Positions 51,936 to 60,466 of a DNA stretch of 64,000 bases are shown one piece after another; within the stretch, counting starts at the first letter, position 1, and every line of letters starts with the position of its first letter. The notes below the pieces were generated by a model that was not told the DNA's origin, ran no database searches, and saw nothing but the letters and a program-made list of their open reading frames with translations. The stretch comes from a candidate division LCP-89 bacterium B3_LCP (GTDB lineage Bacteria; Electryoneota; B3-LCP), in NCBI GenBank assembly GCA_005223185.1, contig NJBN01000001.1, positions 1-64,000 of the forward strand, in the 5' to 3' direction. A program made the position numbers and the translations under genes.

Positions 51936-53762
51936 GTGGATTACGATGTAGTCATAGTTGGAGGTGGACATGCCGGATGCGAAGCAGCTTCAGCTTGCGC
52001 CAGGTTAGGTGTTGACACTCTGTTAATAACTCAAAGAGAAGCAGATCTAGCAAGAATGTCATGTAATCCCGCCATCGGAGGATTGGCTAAGGGGCACCTG
52101 GTCAAAGAATTGGATGCGCTGGGTGGAATTATGGGATGGGTTGCGGATAGGTCATCGATACAGTCTAGGATGCTCAATCGCTCCAAAGGACCTGCCGTAT
52201 GGTCTCCCAGAGTGCAATGCGATCGAGAACTTTATACAGAAGGCATGCGCAGGCTTCTTGGTGATACATCAGGTTTGGACATCTTGGAAGATGAAGTTGC
52301 AGATATAAGCCTCTCCAATGGTGCGGTAAATGGAGTTGTTACCATACAGAGCGGAACCATAAATGCCAGGAAGGTCGTGTTGTGCGGTGGAACATTCTGG
52401 AACGGTGTGATTTATATCGGAGAATGGCAAAAACCAGCCGGGAGGATAGGAGAAGATCCGGCTGTGGGTATCTCAGATCGATTAGAGAAATTGGGTTTGA
52501 GAAGGATCAGGCTGAAGACCGGAACCCCGCCTCGGTTAGATGGTAATACCATAAATTTCAACATGTTGGAAAGACAGGATGGGGAAGAGGAGCCCATCTG
52601 GTTTTCTTCAGATCCTCCAGTTGAAAGCCTACCTCAACGACCTTGCTTTCTGACTTACACAAATGAAGAAACACACGATATTCTACAGGGAGGCTTAGAT
52701 CGTTCTCCCCTTTATACGGGCAGAATAAAGGGAGTGGGACCCCGTTATTGTCCTTCAATTGAAGATAAAATCGTGCGTTTTGCCGATAAGAATCGTCATC
52801 AGCTTTTCATAGAACCAGAAGGTTTGCAGGAGGAAGAATACTACATCAACGGTTTTGCCACCTCGCTTCCAGAAGATGTGCAACTTAAGGCTTTGCGAAC
52901 GGTTCCGGGTCTAAGCGATGTGAAGATGAACCGCCCCGGTTATGCGGTCGAATATGATGTTTTTCCAGCGGAACAGCTGTCCCTTTCGCTGGAATGTAGA
53001 ATCATTAATAACTTATATTTAGCCGGGCAGATAAACGGAACTTCCGGATACGAGGAAGCGGCAGTTCAGGGATTCATCGCCGGTATAAATGCAGCCAGGT
53101 CTATTTTAGGGAATGACCAAATTGTTTTGGGGCGTGATCAGGCATATATAGGTGTGTTGATAGAAGACCTGATAACCAAGATACCGGAAGAGCCATATAG
53201 GATGTTCACATCGAGAGCTGAGTTTCGCCTGCTGCTGCGTCAGGATAATGCCAGGCAGAGGTTATTGGATGTTGCCCAAAAAATAGGGTTGGTTAGCACC
53301 AGAAAGCAACAAAGCACAAAGGAGAGTATTGACAACAAAGACCGTATTATTAAGGGTTTGAAGTCCACTAGCGTTCTTTATAATGGTGTTCGCATGAAAT
53401 CTGCAGAATTGTTGAAGCGACCTGAAATCAAGCTCACTGATCTTGTGAATTTTACCGATTTTCCTGGCGAGCAGAGAGAATTCATCAAAATTCATTCACA
53501 ATCCGCTTTCCACGCAGAAGTGGAGATCAAGTATAACGGCTACCTGGTTAGACAGCAGGCACAGGTAGAGAGCTTTCGCAAGATGGAACAGCTGCTTCTG
53601 CCCGTTGTTATGGATTATGAAAGCATCAGCGCTCTATCAGCAGAAGCGCGCTGCGAATTGAACAGAATTCGCCCAGAAACTTTAGGTCAAGCGTCTCGAA
53701 TTCCCGGTGTTCGTGCTGCAGATGTATCCGTTCTTATGGTTCTTCTGAAGAAGGGGTGGTAA
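51936..53762 (+). CDS. mnmG: tRNA uridine modification enzyme MnmG
   Basis: A 608-residue FAD enzyme acting with MnmE. It has the dinucleotide motif VIVGGGHAGCEAA, CNPAIGGLAKGHLVKE(L/I)DALGG and the conserved C-terminal region. The start is GTG at 51936, since no other start fits the conserved N-terminus; the ribosome site is weak. Length is slightly below the usual 620-630. It follows mnmE after 79 bases, as in many genomes. Confidence 0.96.
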   Translation: MDYDVVIVGGGHAGCEAASACARLGVDTLLITQREADLARMSCNPAIGGLAKGHLVKELDALGGIMGWVADRSSIQSRMLNRSKGPAVWSPRVQCDRELYTEGMRRLLGDTSGLDILEDEVADISLSNGAVNGVVTIQSGTINARKVVLCGGTFWNGVIYIGEWQKPAGRIGEDPAVGISDRLEKLGLRRIRLKTGTPPRLDGNTINFNMLERQDGEEEPIWFSSDPPVESLPQRPCFLTYTNEETHDILQGGLDRSPLYTGRIKGVGPRYCPSIEDKIVRFADKNRHQLFIEPEGLQEEEYYINGFATSLPEDVQLKALRTVPGLSDVKMNRPGYAVEYDVFPAEQLSLSLECRIINNLYLAGQINGTSGYEEAAVQGFIAGINAARSILGNDQIVLGRDQAYIGVLIEDLITKIPEEPYRMFTSRAEFRLLLRQDNARQRLLDVAQKIGLVSTRKQQSTKESIDNKDRIIKGLKSTSVLYNGVRMKSAELLKRPEIKLTDLVNFTDFPGEQREFIKIHSQSAFHAEVEIKYNGYLVRQQAQVESFRKMEQLLLPVVMDYESISALSAEARCELNRIRPETLGQASRIPGVRAADVSVLMVLLKKGW

Positions 53763-53827
53763 AATGGGGGAGATCCCTCAAGAAACATCAGATTTCGGTT
53801 GACTCAAGCCTGAATGAAGGAAACAAT

Positions 53828-53875
53828 ATGAAAATATTTGCAAAGTATGTTGATAACTGTCCAAGCATAAGATGA
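53828..53875 (+). other. Possible 15-residue upstream frame overlapping rsmG
   Basis: An ATG preceded by GAAGGAA opens MKIFAKYVDNCPSIR and ends in a TGA that overlaps the rsmG start by four bases (ATGA). It could couple translation to rsmG or be chance. No family is recognised. Confidence 0.25.
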
Positions 53876-54540
53876 AGCTTGATAAGCATAAAATATTGAA
53901 CCTACATTATGTGGATAACCCTGATTTTTATCCCCAGTGCCAAGCTTATGCATCACTCTTAAGTTATTGGAATACAATAATTAACCTCGTTTCAGACAGG
54001 ATTGTTGATAACTTGTTTACAGATCTAATTGTTCAATCTATTTACCCCTTAAGTAAACAGATAATTAGCCTCGATTCTCACGTGTTGGATGTGGGAACCG
54101 GAGCCGGTCTTCCAGGAATTCCACTGAAGCTGGCTCGCCCGGACCTGAAGATGATACTTTTGGAACCACGGCGCAAGAAGACACTTTTTCTAAAGCGAGT
54201 TATTGAAGAACTTGAACTTAAGAACATTGAAGTCGTTAGATCGAGGTTGCAGGATTTCTCCCAAAAGGGTGATCAGCTGCAGAACTATGACCTGATTACG
54301 ACGCGGGGGACGGGTTCATCGTTACAACTGTTTCCAAACATGAAACATCTGCTTAAGCCACAAGGCAAGTGTTGGTTTTACAAAGGGATAAAGGGTCCAA
54401 AAGAAGCCAGGGAGATCAGCCAGCAGAAAGCAGTAAGCACAGAACTTATGAGAATCGACAAAAACATGTGCGTTATAGTGGTTGGAATAACTCAGGGAAA
54501 GGCAATAAGGAAAAATATGCCTACTCAGAAAGAAGAATAA
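53872..54540 (+). CDS. rsmG: 16S rRNA 7-methylguanosine methyltransferase RsmG
   Basis: A 222-residue SAM-dependent enzyme that methylates G527 of 16S rRNA. The SAM motif LDVGTGAGLPGIPLKLARPD is clear, with ILLEPRRKKTLFLKRVIEEL after it and ITTRGTGS further on. The start is preceded by a short possible upstream frame. Its stop overlaps the nth start by one base (TAATG). No parA or parB follows, unlike the usual order. Confidence 0.93.
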   Translation: MKLDKHKILNLHYVDNPDFYPQCQAYASLLSYWNTIINLVSDRIVDNLFTDLIVQSIYPLSKQIISLDSHVLDVGTGAGLPGIPLKLARPDLKMILLEPRRKKTLFLKRVIEELELKNIEVVRSRLQDFSQKGDQLQNYDLITTRGTGSSLQLFPNMKHLLKPQGKCWFYKGIKGPKEAREISQQKAVSTELMRIDKNMCVIVVGITQGKAIRKNMPTQKEE

Positions 54541-55223
54541 TGGAGCGGATATCAGATAACTTGCAGGCACGTTTAGAGAGAATCACCGGATTTCTCGAAA
54601 AGGAACAGAGCGTGAAAACCTGGCCCGGTCCCTCCGAACCTCTCGATAGCCTGATCCTAACGATTCTATCCCAGAACACCAACGATAACCTGCGAGATCG
54701 TGCCTATGACAACCTCCGCAGTCGTTTCCCTCAATGGATGGATGTTCACAGTACTCCAGTCGAAGAAATTGCTCAGTTAATTAGAATCGCGGGGCTGTCT
54801 CAGCAGAAATCCAAAAGAATCAAGGAGATACTTGAGTGGGTGAAGGAGGAATTTGAAGGGTTTTCCCTTAAAGCGTTAGAGAATGTTGATGATGATGAAG
54901 CGCTAAAACTGCTGACCAGCCGCAAAGGTATAGGAATCAAGACCGCGGCTGTGGTTTTGATGGCGACATTAGGGCGGGATCTCTGCCCGGTGGATACGCA
55001 CGTGCATCGTATAGCTAAACGATTGGGCTGGGTGTTAGAAAAAATCAATGCCGAGAAGACATTCTGGCAGTTGCGTCCGCACGTTCCTGAGGGCAAGGGA
55101 TACTCACTGCACATGAATTTACTGCAGTTTGGCAGGACTATCTGTTCCGCGCGCAAGCCGTTATGCTCATCATGCTACCTATGGGCGGATTGCATTTATC
55201 CTCAGAAGGGAACCAAGAAATAG
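54540..55223 (+). CDS. nth: Endonuclease III-like DNA glycosylase
   Basis: A 227-residue base-excision repair glycosylase/lyase for oxidised pyrimidines. It has the helix-hairpin-helix TSRKGIGIKTAAVVL, with the catalytic Lys, the Asp in PVDTHVHRIAKRLG, and an iron-sulfur cluster loop with C-x6-C-x2-C-x5-C (CSARKPLCSSCYLWADC). The start at 54540 overlaps the rsmG stop; the frame is open further upstream but only as an overlap with rsmG. A terminator hairpin follows. Confidence 0.92.
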   Translation: MERISDNLQARLERITGFLEKEQSVKTWPGPSEPLDSLILTILSQNTNDNLRDRAYDNLRSRFPQWMDVHSTPVEEIAQLIRIAGLSQQKSKRIKEILEWVKEEFEGFSLKALENVDDDEALKLLTSRKGIGIKTAAVVLMATLGRDLCPVDTHVHRIAKRLGWVLEKINAEKTFWQLRPHVPEGKGYSLHMNLLQFGRTICSARKPLCSSCYLWADCIYPQKGTKK

Positions 55224-55250
55224 ATGTGTAAATGCTGTAATAACAAATAG

Positions 55251-55274
55251 AAAAGGCTGCTCTTGCAGCCTTTT
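55251..55274. terminator. Bidirectional terminator between nth and apt
   Basis: A perfect 10-bp stem AAAAGGCTGC/GCAGCCTTTT around TCTT, giving T-runs on both strands. It serves nth from the left and apt from the right. Confidence 0.85.
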
Positions 55275-55293
55275 CCATTAACAGCAGTAAATA

Positions 55294-55818
55294 TTATTCC
55301 GAATCATAATCTATCAGCACGTTGATTTTTCTTCCTCCCAGTTTCTCTCGCCCAGGTATAAAGGAAAGCTCGATCAGAAGGCTCAAACCAACAACCACTC
55401 CACCTAACTTTTCTACTAAGTTGCAACAAGCCGCAGCCGTCCCTCCTGTTGCCAGCAGGTCATCTACGATAAGCACCCGCTCACCCTTCTGCACGGCATC
55501 GATGTGCATCTCGACTGAATCTGTGCCATATTCCAATTCGTAAGATTCGCTGACGGTTTCAGCGGGGAGTTTGCCCGGCTTGCGAAAGGGAATGAATCCA
55601 ATTCCGTGTTCATATGCCATGGCAGCTCCGAAAATGAAGCCGCGTGATTCTATTCCGGCGATTTTCTGCACCCCATCATCCTTGAACGGTTCCCACATCT
55701 GCCGCACAGATTCTTTGAAGCCGTCAGGGTTCTTTAAAAGAGTAGTAATGTCTTTAAAACCAATTCCTTCCTTGGGAAAATCAGGTACGTTGCGGATTAG
55801 ATTCTTCAGGTTATTCAT
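55294..55818 (-). CDS. apt: Adenine phosphoribosyltransferase
   Basis: A 174-residue purine salvage enzyme making AMP from adenine and PRPP. The PRPP loop VLIVDDLLATGGTA and the N-terminal DFPKEGIGFKDITTLL are diagnostic, as is IESRGFIFGAA. Length is normal. The acylphosphatase gene ends three bases before its start, so the two are probably in one operon. Confidence 0.96.
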   Translation of the reverse strand: MNNLKNLIRNVPDFPKEGIGFKDITTLLKNPDGFKESVRQMWEPFKDDGVQKIAGIESRGFIFGAAMAYEHGIGFIPFRKPGKLPAETVSESYELEYGTDSVEMHIDAVQKGERVLIVDDLLATGGTAAACCNLVEKLGGVVVGLSLLIELSFIPGREKLGGRKINVLIDYDSE

Positions 55819-55821
55819 GCT

Positions 55822-56100
55822 TTACCTCGTTATGACAAAGTTTGTATATATACCATCATAGGGCTTGTACTCGACCTTGACCCCGCTGATATTACTCCAG
55901 CGGGGTCCAATTTTAATATCAGAGATAAATTGTTCAACAGCAGAACGATCACCCTCAACTTCCGTTTCCACCGATCCGTCATAGTTATTGCGCACCCATC
56001 CGGTCAGCTTAAGCCTTTCAGCGCAGTTGGCGGCGAAATAACGAAACCCCACATTCTGGACGCGTCCCTGAACTATCATGTGTGCGCGAATATCGTTCAT
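55822..56100 (-). CDS. Acylphosphatase
   Basis: A 92-residue enzyme that hydrolyses acyl phosphates. The catalytic pattern is intact: VQGRVQNVGFRYF with the active-site Arg and GWVRNNYDGSVE with the Asn. It overlaps the end of the upstream glycosyltransferase gene by four bases and precedes apt by three bases. Confidence 0.93.
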   Translation of the reverse strand: MNDIRAHMIVQGRVQNVGFRYFAANCAERLKLTGWVRNNYDGSVETEVEGDRSAVEQFISDIKIGPRWSNISGVKVEYKPYDGIYTNFVITR

Positions 56101-57239
56101 CGTTGCGGTTCCCAGGTGATTAGGCGCCTACCGGTGATGAACCCCCAGATTCCGATAAAAGAAGCGAATAGAAGCATTAACAGGTAAGCAGGAAATCTAA
56201 ACCAACCTGCTGGCTTTCCGCTAAGCTGCACAAAAATACCGATTAAGCCTGAAAGGCACAGTAATGCCTGGATGATCAATAGAGCGGCAAAAACAGGTAT
56301 AGTGATTAGAAACAGACAACATACGAATATCCCCAGCATCCATACCGGTGTAAACCAGCGTAAGACTTTATGGGATAGCAGTTGAAGCGCCAGCCATTTC
56401 GAAGATAATGGGTTAAGGAGGTCTCTATTTTTCCACAAGCCGTACAAACTGCGCTGCACTATGCGTTTCTTTCTACGAAATTCCGCCTTAAGGTTGCGCG
56501 TGCTGATCTCTGTGCACATTGCAAACGGTTGATATACGGTGCGTTTACCTCTTCTTAGAACGAGCAACGGCGTGATGAAATCGCTGATGACATCTTCATC
56601 TAAGGGAGTGTATAATTTCCTTAGCATTGCGTATATTGCTCCATTTGCACCGAACATCGTACCCAAATTGCTCTCCGCCCGCTTCAGGAGGATTTCGAGC
56701 TTCCAATAGAGACTCTCTTCCTCGCTTACCGCTAACGGGTGTTTCTCATAGGTAATCTCTCCGCAGACGACTCCTATTTCATCGGATGCATCAAAAGCAT
56801 CAACCAGTTTTCGTACAGCGTCAGGCAGATACATGGAGTTGGCATCTGTGAAGACCAGAACTTCACCTTCAGCTTCTTCCACGGCACGATTTAGAGCAGC
56901 GGTTTTTCCTTTTCTATCTTTCTGCTGTAAGAGAGTTATTCTTGCGCTTTGCAGTTCCTTAATTAGTTGAACCGTTCCATCCGTGGAATCGTCATCTACG
57001 ACAATCACATACAGTTTATCTTCAGGGTATTCCTGTTCCAGAGCATTATTGAGCTTCTTGACAATATTATCCTCCTCATTGAATGCGGAGAAGACCAAGG
57101 TAACTGAGGGCAGATCTGACCATTTGGGCTCGAATTCTCTCTTTGTAAAACTTCCCAGCAACAGGATCAAGGTGGGGTAGAGGAGAAAGACGTAAACCAG
57201 TATCCCTGCGAATATGAAGAAACATGTTAAGAAAATCAC
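56097..57239 (-). CDS. Membrane glycosyltransferase, family 2
   Basis: A 380-residue processive-type glycosyltransferase. One N-terminal helix (LTCFFIFAGILVYVFLLYPTLILLL) anchors a GT-A domain with VVDDDSTDGT, VFTDANS and an RRKKRIVQRSLYGLW segment like the Q/RxxRW acceptor motif. Three to four C-terminal helices follow. Such enzymes make or extend surface polysaccharides. No other polysaccharide genes are adjacent; its partners in the transcript are acylphosphatase and apt. Confidence 0.88.
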   Translation of the reverse strand: MIFLTCFFIFAGILVYVFLLYPTLILLLGSFTKREFEPKWSDLPSVTLVFSAFNEEDNIVKKLNNALEQEYPEDKLYVIVVDDDSTDGTVQLIKELQSARITLLQQKDRKGKTAALNRAVEEAEGEVLVFTDANSMYLPDAVRKLVDAFDASDEIGVVCGEITYEKHPLAVSEEESLYWKLEILLKRAESNLGTMFGANGAIYAMLRKLYTPLDEDVISDFITPLLVLRRGKRTVYQPFAMCTEISTRNLKAEFRRKKRIVQRSLYGLWKNRDLLNPLSSKWLALQLLSHKVLRWFTPVWMLGIFVCCLFLITIPVFAALLIIQALLCLSGLIGIFVQLSGKPAGWFRFPAYLLMLLFASFIGIWGFITGRRLITWEPQR

Positions 57240-57257
57240 CGGATAGACCCGACCTGT

Positions 57258-58550
57258 TTATGGTTTCAATCTATGCATGAGCCTGGGATAGGGAATTGTT
57301 TCCCTGATATGCCGTATGCCGCATATCCAGGCGATGGTTCGTTCTAAACCCAGCCCGAAACCGGAGTGGGGGAAAGTACCGTAGCGCCTCACGTCCAGAT
57401 ACCACTCGAAAGCTTCGGAGGGGAGATCGTGCGACTTTATTTTTTGTTTCAAGATATCTAAGTTATCCTCCCTCTGGCTGCCGCCTATGATCTCTCCGAA
57501 ACCCTCCGGAGCTATAAAGTCCACTGATAGGGAAGTTTCGGGATCATTTGCTTCGCACTTCATGTAGAAGGCTTTGATGGCAGCCGGGAAATGGTGGATT
57601 AACAGAGGTTTATCATATCCTTCCACCAGCGCTTCTTCATCCGGAGTACCGAAATCGTCGCCGGGTGTGAAATCGATGCCTTTGTCAACCAGTATTTCAC
57701 AGGCTTCCTTGTAGTGGATGCGCGGGAACGGTTTCTGAATACATTCCAACTTTGATATATCCCTATCCAGAGTATTCAGTTCGGATTTGCATCTCTCCAA
57801 AACCCTCCGGATGATGAAACAGAGCATATCTTCACCTAACTCCATGCAGCCCCTCAGATCCATATAGGCGACTTCGGGTTCCAGCATCCAGAATTCGGTC
57901 AGGTGTTTGCGTGTCTTGGATTTTTCCGCCCTGAAAGTGGGACCGAAGCAATACACTTTGCCGAAAGCCGCACAGCCGGGTTCCATGTACAGTTGCCCGG
58001 ATTGGGATAGATAGGCTTTATCGCCGAAATAATCGGTCTCAAACAGGGTTGAAGTTCCTTCGCTGGCGTTGGGCGTGAAGATGGGCGCATCTAAGTTGAT
58101 GAAACCTAGGTCATCGAAGAAATCGCGCATGGCTTTGATCACCTGGTGGCGTATCCTTAAGATCGCATGCTGGCGCCGGGAACGGATCCACAAATGCCGG
58201 TGATCTAAAAGAAAGGCATCGCCGTGTTCTTTTTTGGTAATGGGGTATTCGTCCGCACTGCCAACGATTATCAAGTCCTTCAGCCAGAGTTCGAAACCGC
58301 TGGGAGCGCGCTCGTCCTTGTTGACCTGCCCTTGGACGATGATGGAGCATTCCTGGGTAAGTTCCTGGGCTGCTGTCCAAACTTCTTCGCTGACTTCCTT
58401 TTTTGAGAGGACCCCTTGAATCATTCCAGTCCCGTCGCGCACTTGCAGGAATTTCAGCTTGCCGCCGGAGCGGAGGTTATAGAGCCATCCTCTGATTTCT
58501 ACTGTTTCGCCCTCGCGGGCAGCTATGTCGGATATGTAGGTTTGGTGCAT
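57258..58550 (-). CDS. asnS: Asparaginyl-tRNA synthetase
   Basis: A 430-residue class II enzyme that charges tRNA-Asn directly. An N-terminal OB-fold ([26 protein letters not shown]) precedes the catalytic domain with motif 2 ([21 protein letters not shown]) and motif 3 ([15 protein letters not shown]). Motif 2 and the sequence [11 protein letters not shown] favour AsnRS over AspRS. Length is normal. It is followed after 18 bases by the glycosyltransferase gene. Confidence 0.94.
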   Translation of the reverse strand: MHQTYISDIAAREGETVEIRGWLYNLRSGGKLKFLQVRDGTGMIQGVLSKKEVSEEVWTAAQELTQECSIIVQGQVNKDERAPSGFELWLKDLIIVGSADEYPITKKEHGDAFLLDHRHLWIRSRRQHAILRIRHQVIKAMRDFFDDLGFINLDAPIFTPNASEGTSTLFETDYFGDKAYLSQSGQLYMEPGCAAFGKVYCFGPTFRAEKSKTRKHLTEFWMLEPEVAYMDLRGCMELGEDMLCFIIRRVLERCKSELNTLDRDISKLECIQKPFPRIHYKEACEILVDKGIDFTPGDDFGTPDEEALVEGYDKPLLIHHFPAAIKAFYMKCEANDPETSLSVDFIAPEGFGEIIGGSQREDNLDILKQKIKSHDLPSEAFEWYLDVRRYGTFPHSGFGLGLERTIAWICGIRHIRETIPYPRLMHRLKP

Positions 58551-58565
58551 GGGGAGATTTAATAT

Positions 58566-59756
58566 TTATCGTATAGGTGTCCCATCACGATTCCAACAAC
58601 TGGTTATTTCCTCTGGGATACCGGCTTCATTAAAGAGTGGTTGGATTATTTCGTTTATCAATACTCTGATACTTTGTCTCATTGTATTTAATTCCACAGA
58701 TTTAATATATGGTTTATAGGTATTCTGCATAGGTTCACCACGATGACTCCTGCTCTTTGGATATAATAAAGCTTTACCGGAAATATTTCTAATATCAGCG
58801 AATATTCTTAAATATCCGTGGTAAGAATATTGAGTGTGCCAATCAACAAAAGTAAGGAGTGTATAAAAAAGATCTTGTACTATAAGCTTTGAGTTGATGG
58901 CTTCTCTATTATCGCCGTAGAAGAACATATTTGTAGTAAAAGATACAGTTCCATCAAAATAAAACCTCATTACTGCTTCCGATACGAATTTCTCATAATG
59001 GTCAAGTCTAATGTTTGGAATACCGGAGTTGCTATAATGCCCCCCCCAAAGGTTTATATAATTGCTGTTTAGATGCAAGGAATCAATAATGACGGAATCA
59101 TCAAATCTTTGTGTTGTCAGAATAGGCGCAACAGTTAAGACCATGCCACCATTTTCAGTATCTGCCAATCTGCTAAATGTTTCTTCAGAAACCTCCTTTA
59201 TCCTTTCATCTGTCCATTTCACCCCCCTTCCAATCATCTCATATCTTGTCCTAACCTCGTATTCATCCATTGGTATATTCTGGTCACCGTATCTTTTGTA
59301 GTAGCAATTCTTCTTTTTAACCACAACCATGTGAAGGGAATCGTGGGACATTGGTATATATATCACCAAGACAACACGGTCCGAATTACCGCGAATGTCG
59401 ATTGTGTTACAATGAATGGTTGGTGTCGGCATGATTGATGTGTAGATTTTACTGTGTAGTTGTGTCTCTAGATCGCCATGCTTTTGAATACCAACTATTT
59501 CGCCAGGTCTTATCTCTATAATTTTGCCATCATTATCCTTTAATTTGTCTTCCGCAACACCCAGGATTAGCCATCCGCCTGAGGTATTGGCGAAGGCGGA
59601 GATGTCCTTAGCAAGTTCTGTTGTTTTATTCTTCTCGTAATTATCCCTCTTATAATCCAGGTTATAGCTCTCAGGAATTTTCTCATTGACGAGCCATTTA
59701 ATATCTTCAAGTTTCAGCTCGCTGACAGGTTTTTGAAAGAAAGACTGCTCTTCCAT
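58566..59756 (-). CDS. AlbA_2 (Schlafen-like) domain protein
   Basis: A 396-residue protein. The N-terminal part (about 15-150) is an AlbA_2/Schlafen-type domain: ESYNLDYKRD, ELAKDISAFANTSGGWLILGV, then a strand-rich section. The rest is unassigned. The start at 59756 is chosen because AAGGAAC precedes it; an ATG six codons earlier lacks a site. AlbA_2 proteins include nucleases and regulators, some in defence contexts. It is AT-rich compared with asnS and lies directly next to the transposase/REP unit, which suggests that it was acquired. Confidence 0.7.
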   Translation of the reverse strand: MEEQSFFQKPVSELKLEDIKWLVNEKIPESYNLDYKRDNYEKNKTTELAKDISAFANTSGGWLILGVAEDKLKDNDGKIIEIRPGEIVGIQKHGDLETQLHSKIYTSIMPTPTIHCNTIDIRGNSDRVVLVIYIPMSHDSLHMVVVKKKNCYYKRYGDQNIPMDEYEVRTRYEMIGRGVKWTDERIKEVSEETFSRLADTENGGMVLTVAPILTTQRFDDSVIIDSLHLNSNYINLWGGHYSNSGIPNIRLDHYEKFVSEAVMRFYFDGTVSFTTNMFFYGDNREAINSKLIVQDLFYTLLTFVDWHTQYSYHGYLRIFADIRNISGKALLYPKSRSHRGEPMQNTYKPYIKSVELNTMRQSIRVLINEIIQPLFNEAGIPEEITSCWNRDGTPIR

Positions 59757-59792
59757 ACTTGTTCCTTGAACCATATTGAAAGCCTAATTCCT

Positions 59793-59846
59793 AGCCCCTT
59801 TCAAGGGGCTTTTCGGTTTATCCGTAGGCCGGTGCTTCAGCGCCGG
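59793..59846 (+). repeat. REP-like palindromic repeat, left outer copy
   Basis: Two hairpins in series: AGCCCCTT-TC-AAGGGGCT (59793-59810) and CCGGTGCT-TC-AGCGCCGG (59829-59846), joined by a linker with TTTATCCGTAGG. It is a direct repeat of 60407-60459 and an inverted repeat of 59901-59954. Confidence 0.88.
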
Positions 59847-59900
59847 GCGTGTCCTTCATAACACATTTCCCTGGCATCCGTACTGGTTATCAGCTTCTCT

Positions 59901-59954
59901 GCCCAGCCCTGAAGGACTGCGCTACGGATTTTTAGAACCCCCCTGAAGGGGGCT
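59901..59954 (-). repeat. REP-like palindromic repeat, inverted copy
   Basis: Read on the minus strand: AGCCCCCTTCAGGGGG, a linker ending ATCCGTAG, then CAGTCCTTCAGGGCTG. The order hairpin-linker-hairpin matches the outer copies, with inverted orientation. Together with 59793-59846 it forms a pair like the BIMEs made by REP elements. Confidence 0.75.
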
Positions 59955-59976
59955 AAAATAAAAGGGTTAGTGAAGC

Positions 59977-60390
59977 TTACCCAGCATTTTCCAACGAAGT
60001 AAATAGCTTATTGGCTTTGTGGTATTTAGGTTGATTTTCAATGTATTCGACAATAGTATCCAAATCGCGCTCACTGAAACTGACCACACCATATCCTTCC
60101 TGCCAGGAAAAATTGTTTAGTGAAAATGACCCCTTAATTTCGTGTGAACTAAAGCCTTTTATTTCACCAATCCACTGGGCAATGTTCAGGCTTGGAGGGA
60201 CCTTCACTGCTAAGTGAACGTGATTCTCAATTCCACCAAAAGAAATAAACAACACTTCCTTAGTTTTTTCACATTTGGAACGGACAAAGGTATTAAGCGC
60301 TTTTAATACTTCTGATTTTAATATAGGCTCATTGTTCTTTGTATGCCAAGTAAAATGTAAATAGATCTTTGAGTAAACATTATGGGGCAA
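59977..60390 (-). CDS. REP-associated tyrosine transposase (IS200/IS605 TnpA-like, RAYT)
   Basis: A 137-residue Y1 HUH-endonuclease. The HUH motif is in ENHVHLAVKVP, the catalytic Tyr is expected in WQEGYGVVSFSERDLD, and the ending VEYIENQPKYHK is typical of single-copy RAYT/IS200-like proteins. It is flanked by three copies of a two-hairpin palindrome, the arrangement expected of a RAYT and its REP substrates. No second transposon gene and no target duplication is seen, so it is likely a domesticated REP-mobilising enzyme rather than a complete insertion sequence. The length is close to the IS200 size. Confidence 0.88.
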   Translation of the reverse strand: MPHNVYSKIYLHFTWHTKNNEPILKSEVLKALNTFVRSKCEKTKEVLFISFGGIENHVHLAVKVPPSLNIAQWIGEIKGFSSHEIKGSFSLNNFSWQEGYGVVSFSERDLDTIVEYIENQPKYHKANKLFTSLENAG

Positions 60391-60406
60391 AACTAACCTC
60401 CTATGG

Positions 60407-60459
60407 AGCCCCTTTCAAGGGGCTTTCAAATTATCTGTAGACCGGTGCTTGAGCACTGG
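60407..60459 (+). repeat. REP-like palindromic repeat, right copy
   Basis: AGCCCCTT-TC-AAGGGGCT (60407-60424) and CCGGTGCT-TG-AGCACTGG (60442-60459), with a TTATCTGTAGA linker. It is a direct repeat of 59793-59846 on the other side of the transposase gene. Confidence 0.88.
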
Positions 60460-60466
60460 ATTCCCC

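Noticed and set aside
53910-53918. Perfect DnaA box TGTGGATAA as part of the origin
   Set aside because: It lies inside rsmG, encoding VDN, nearly 8 kb from the cluster of boxes; single boxes occur by chance.
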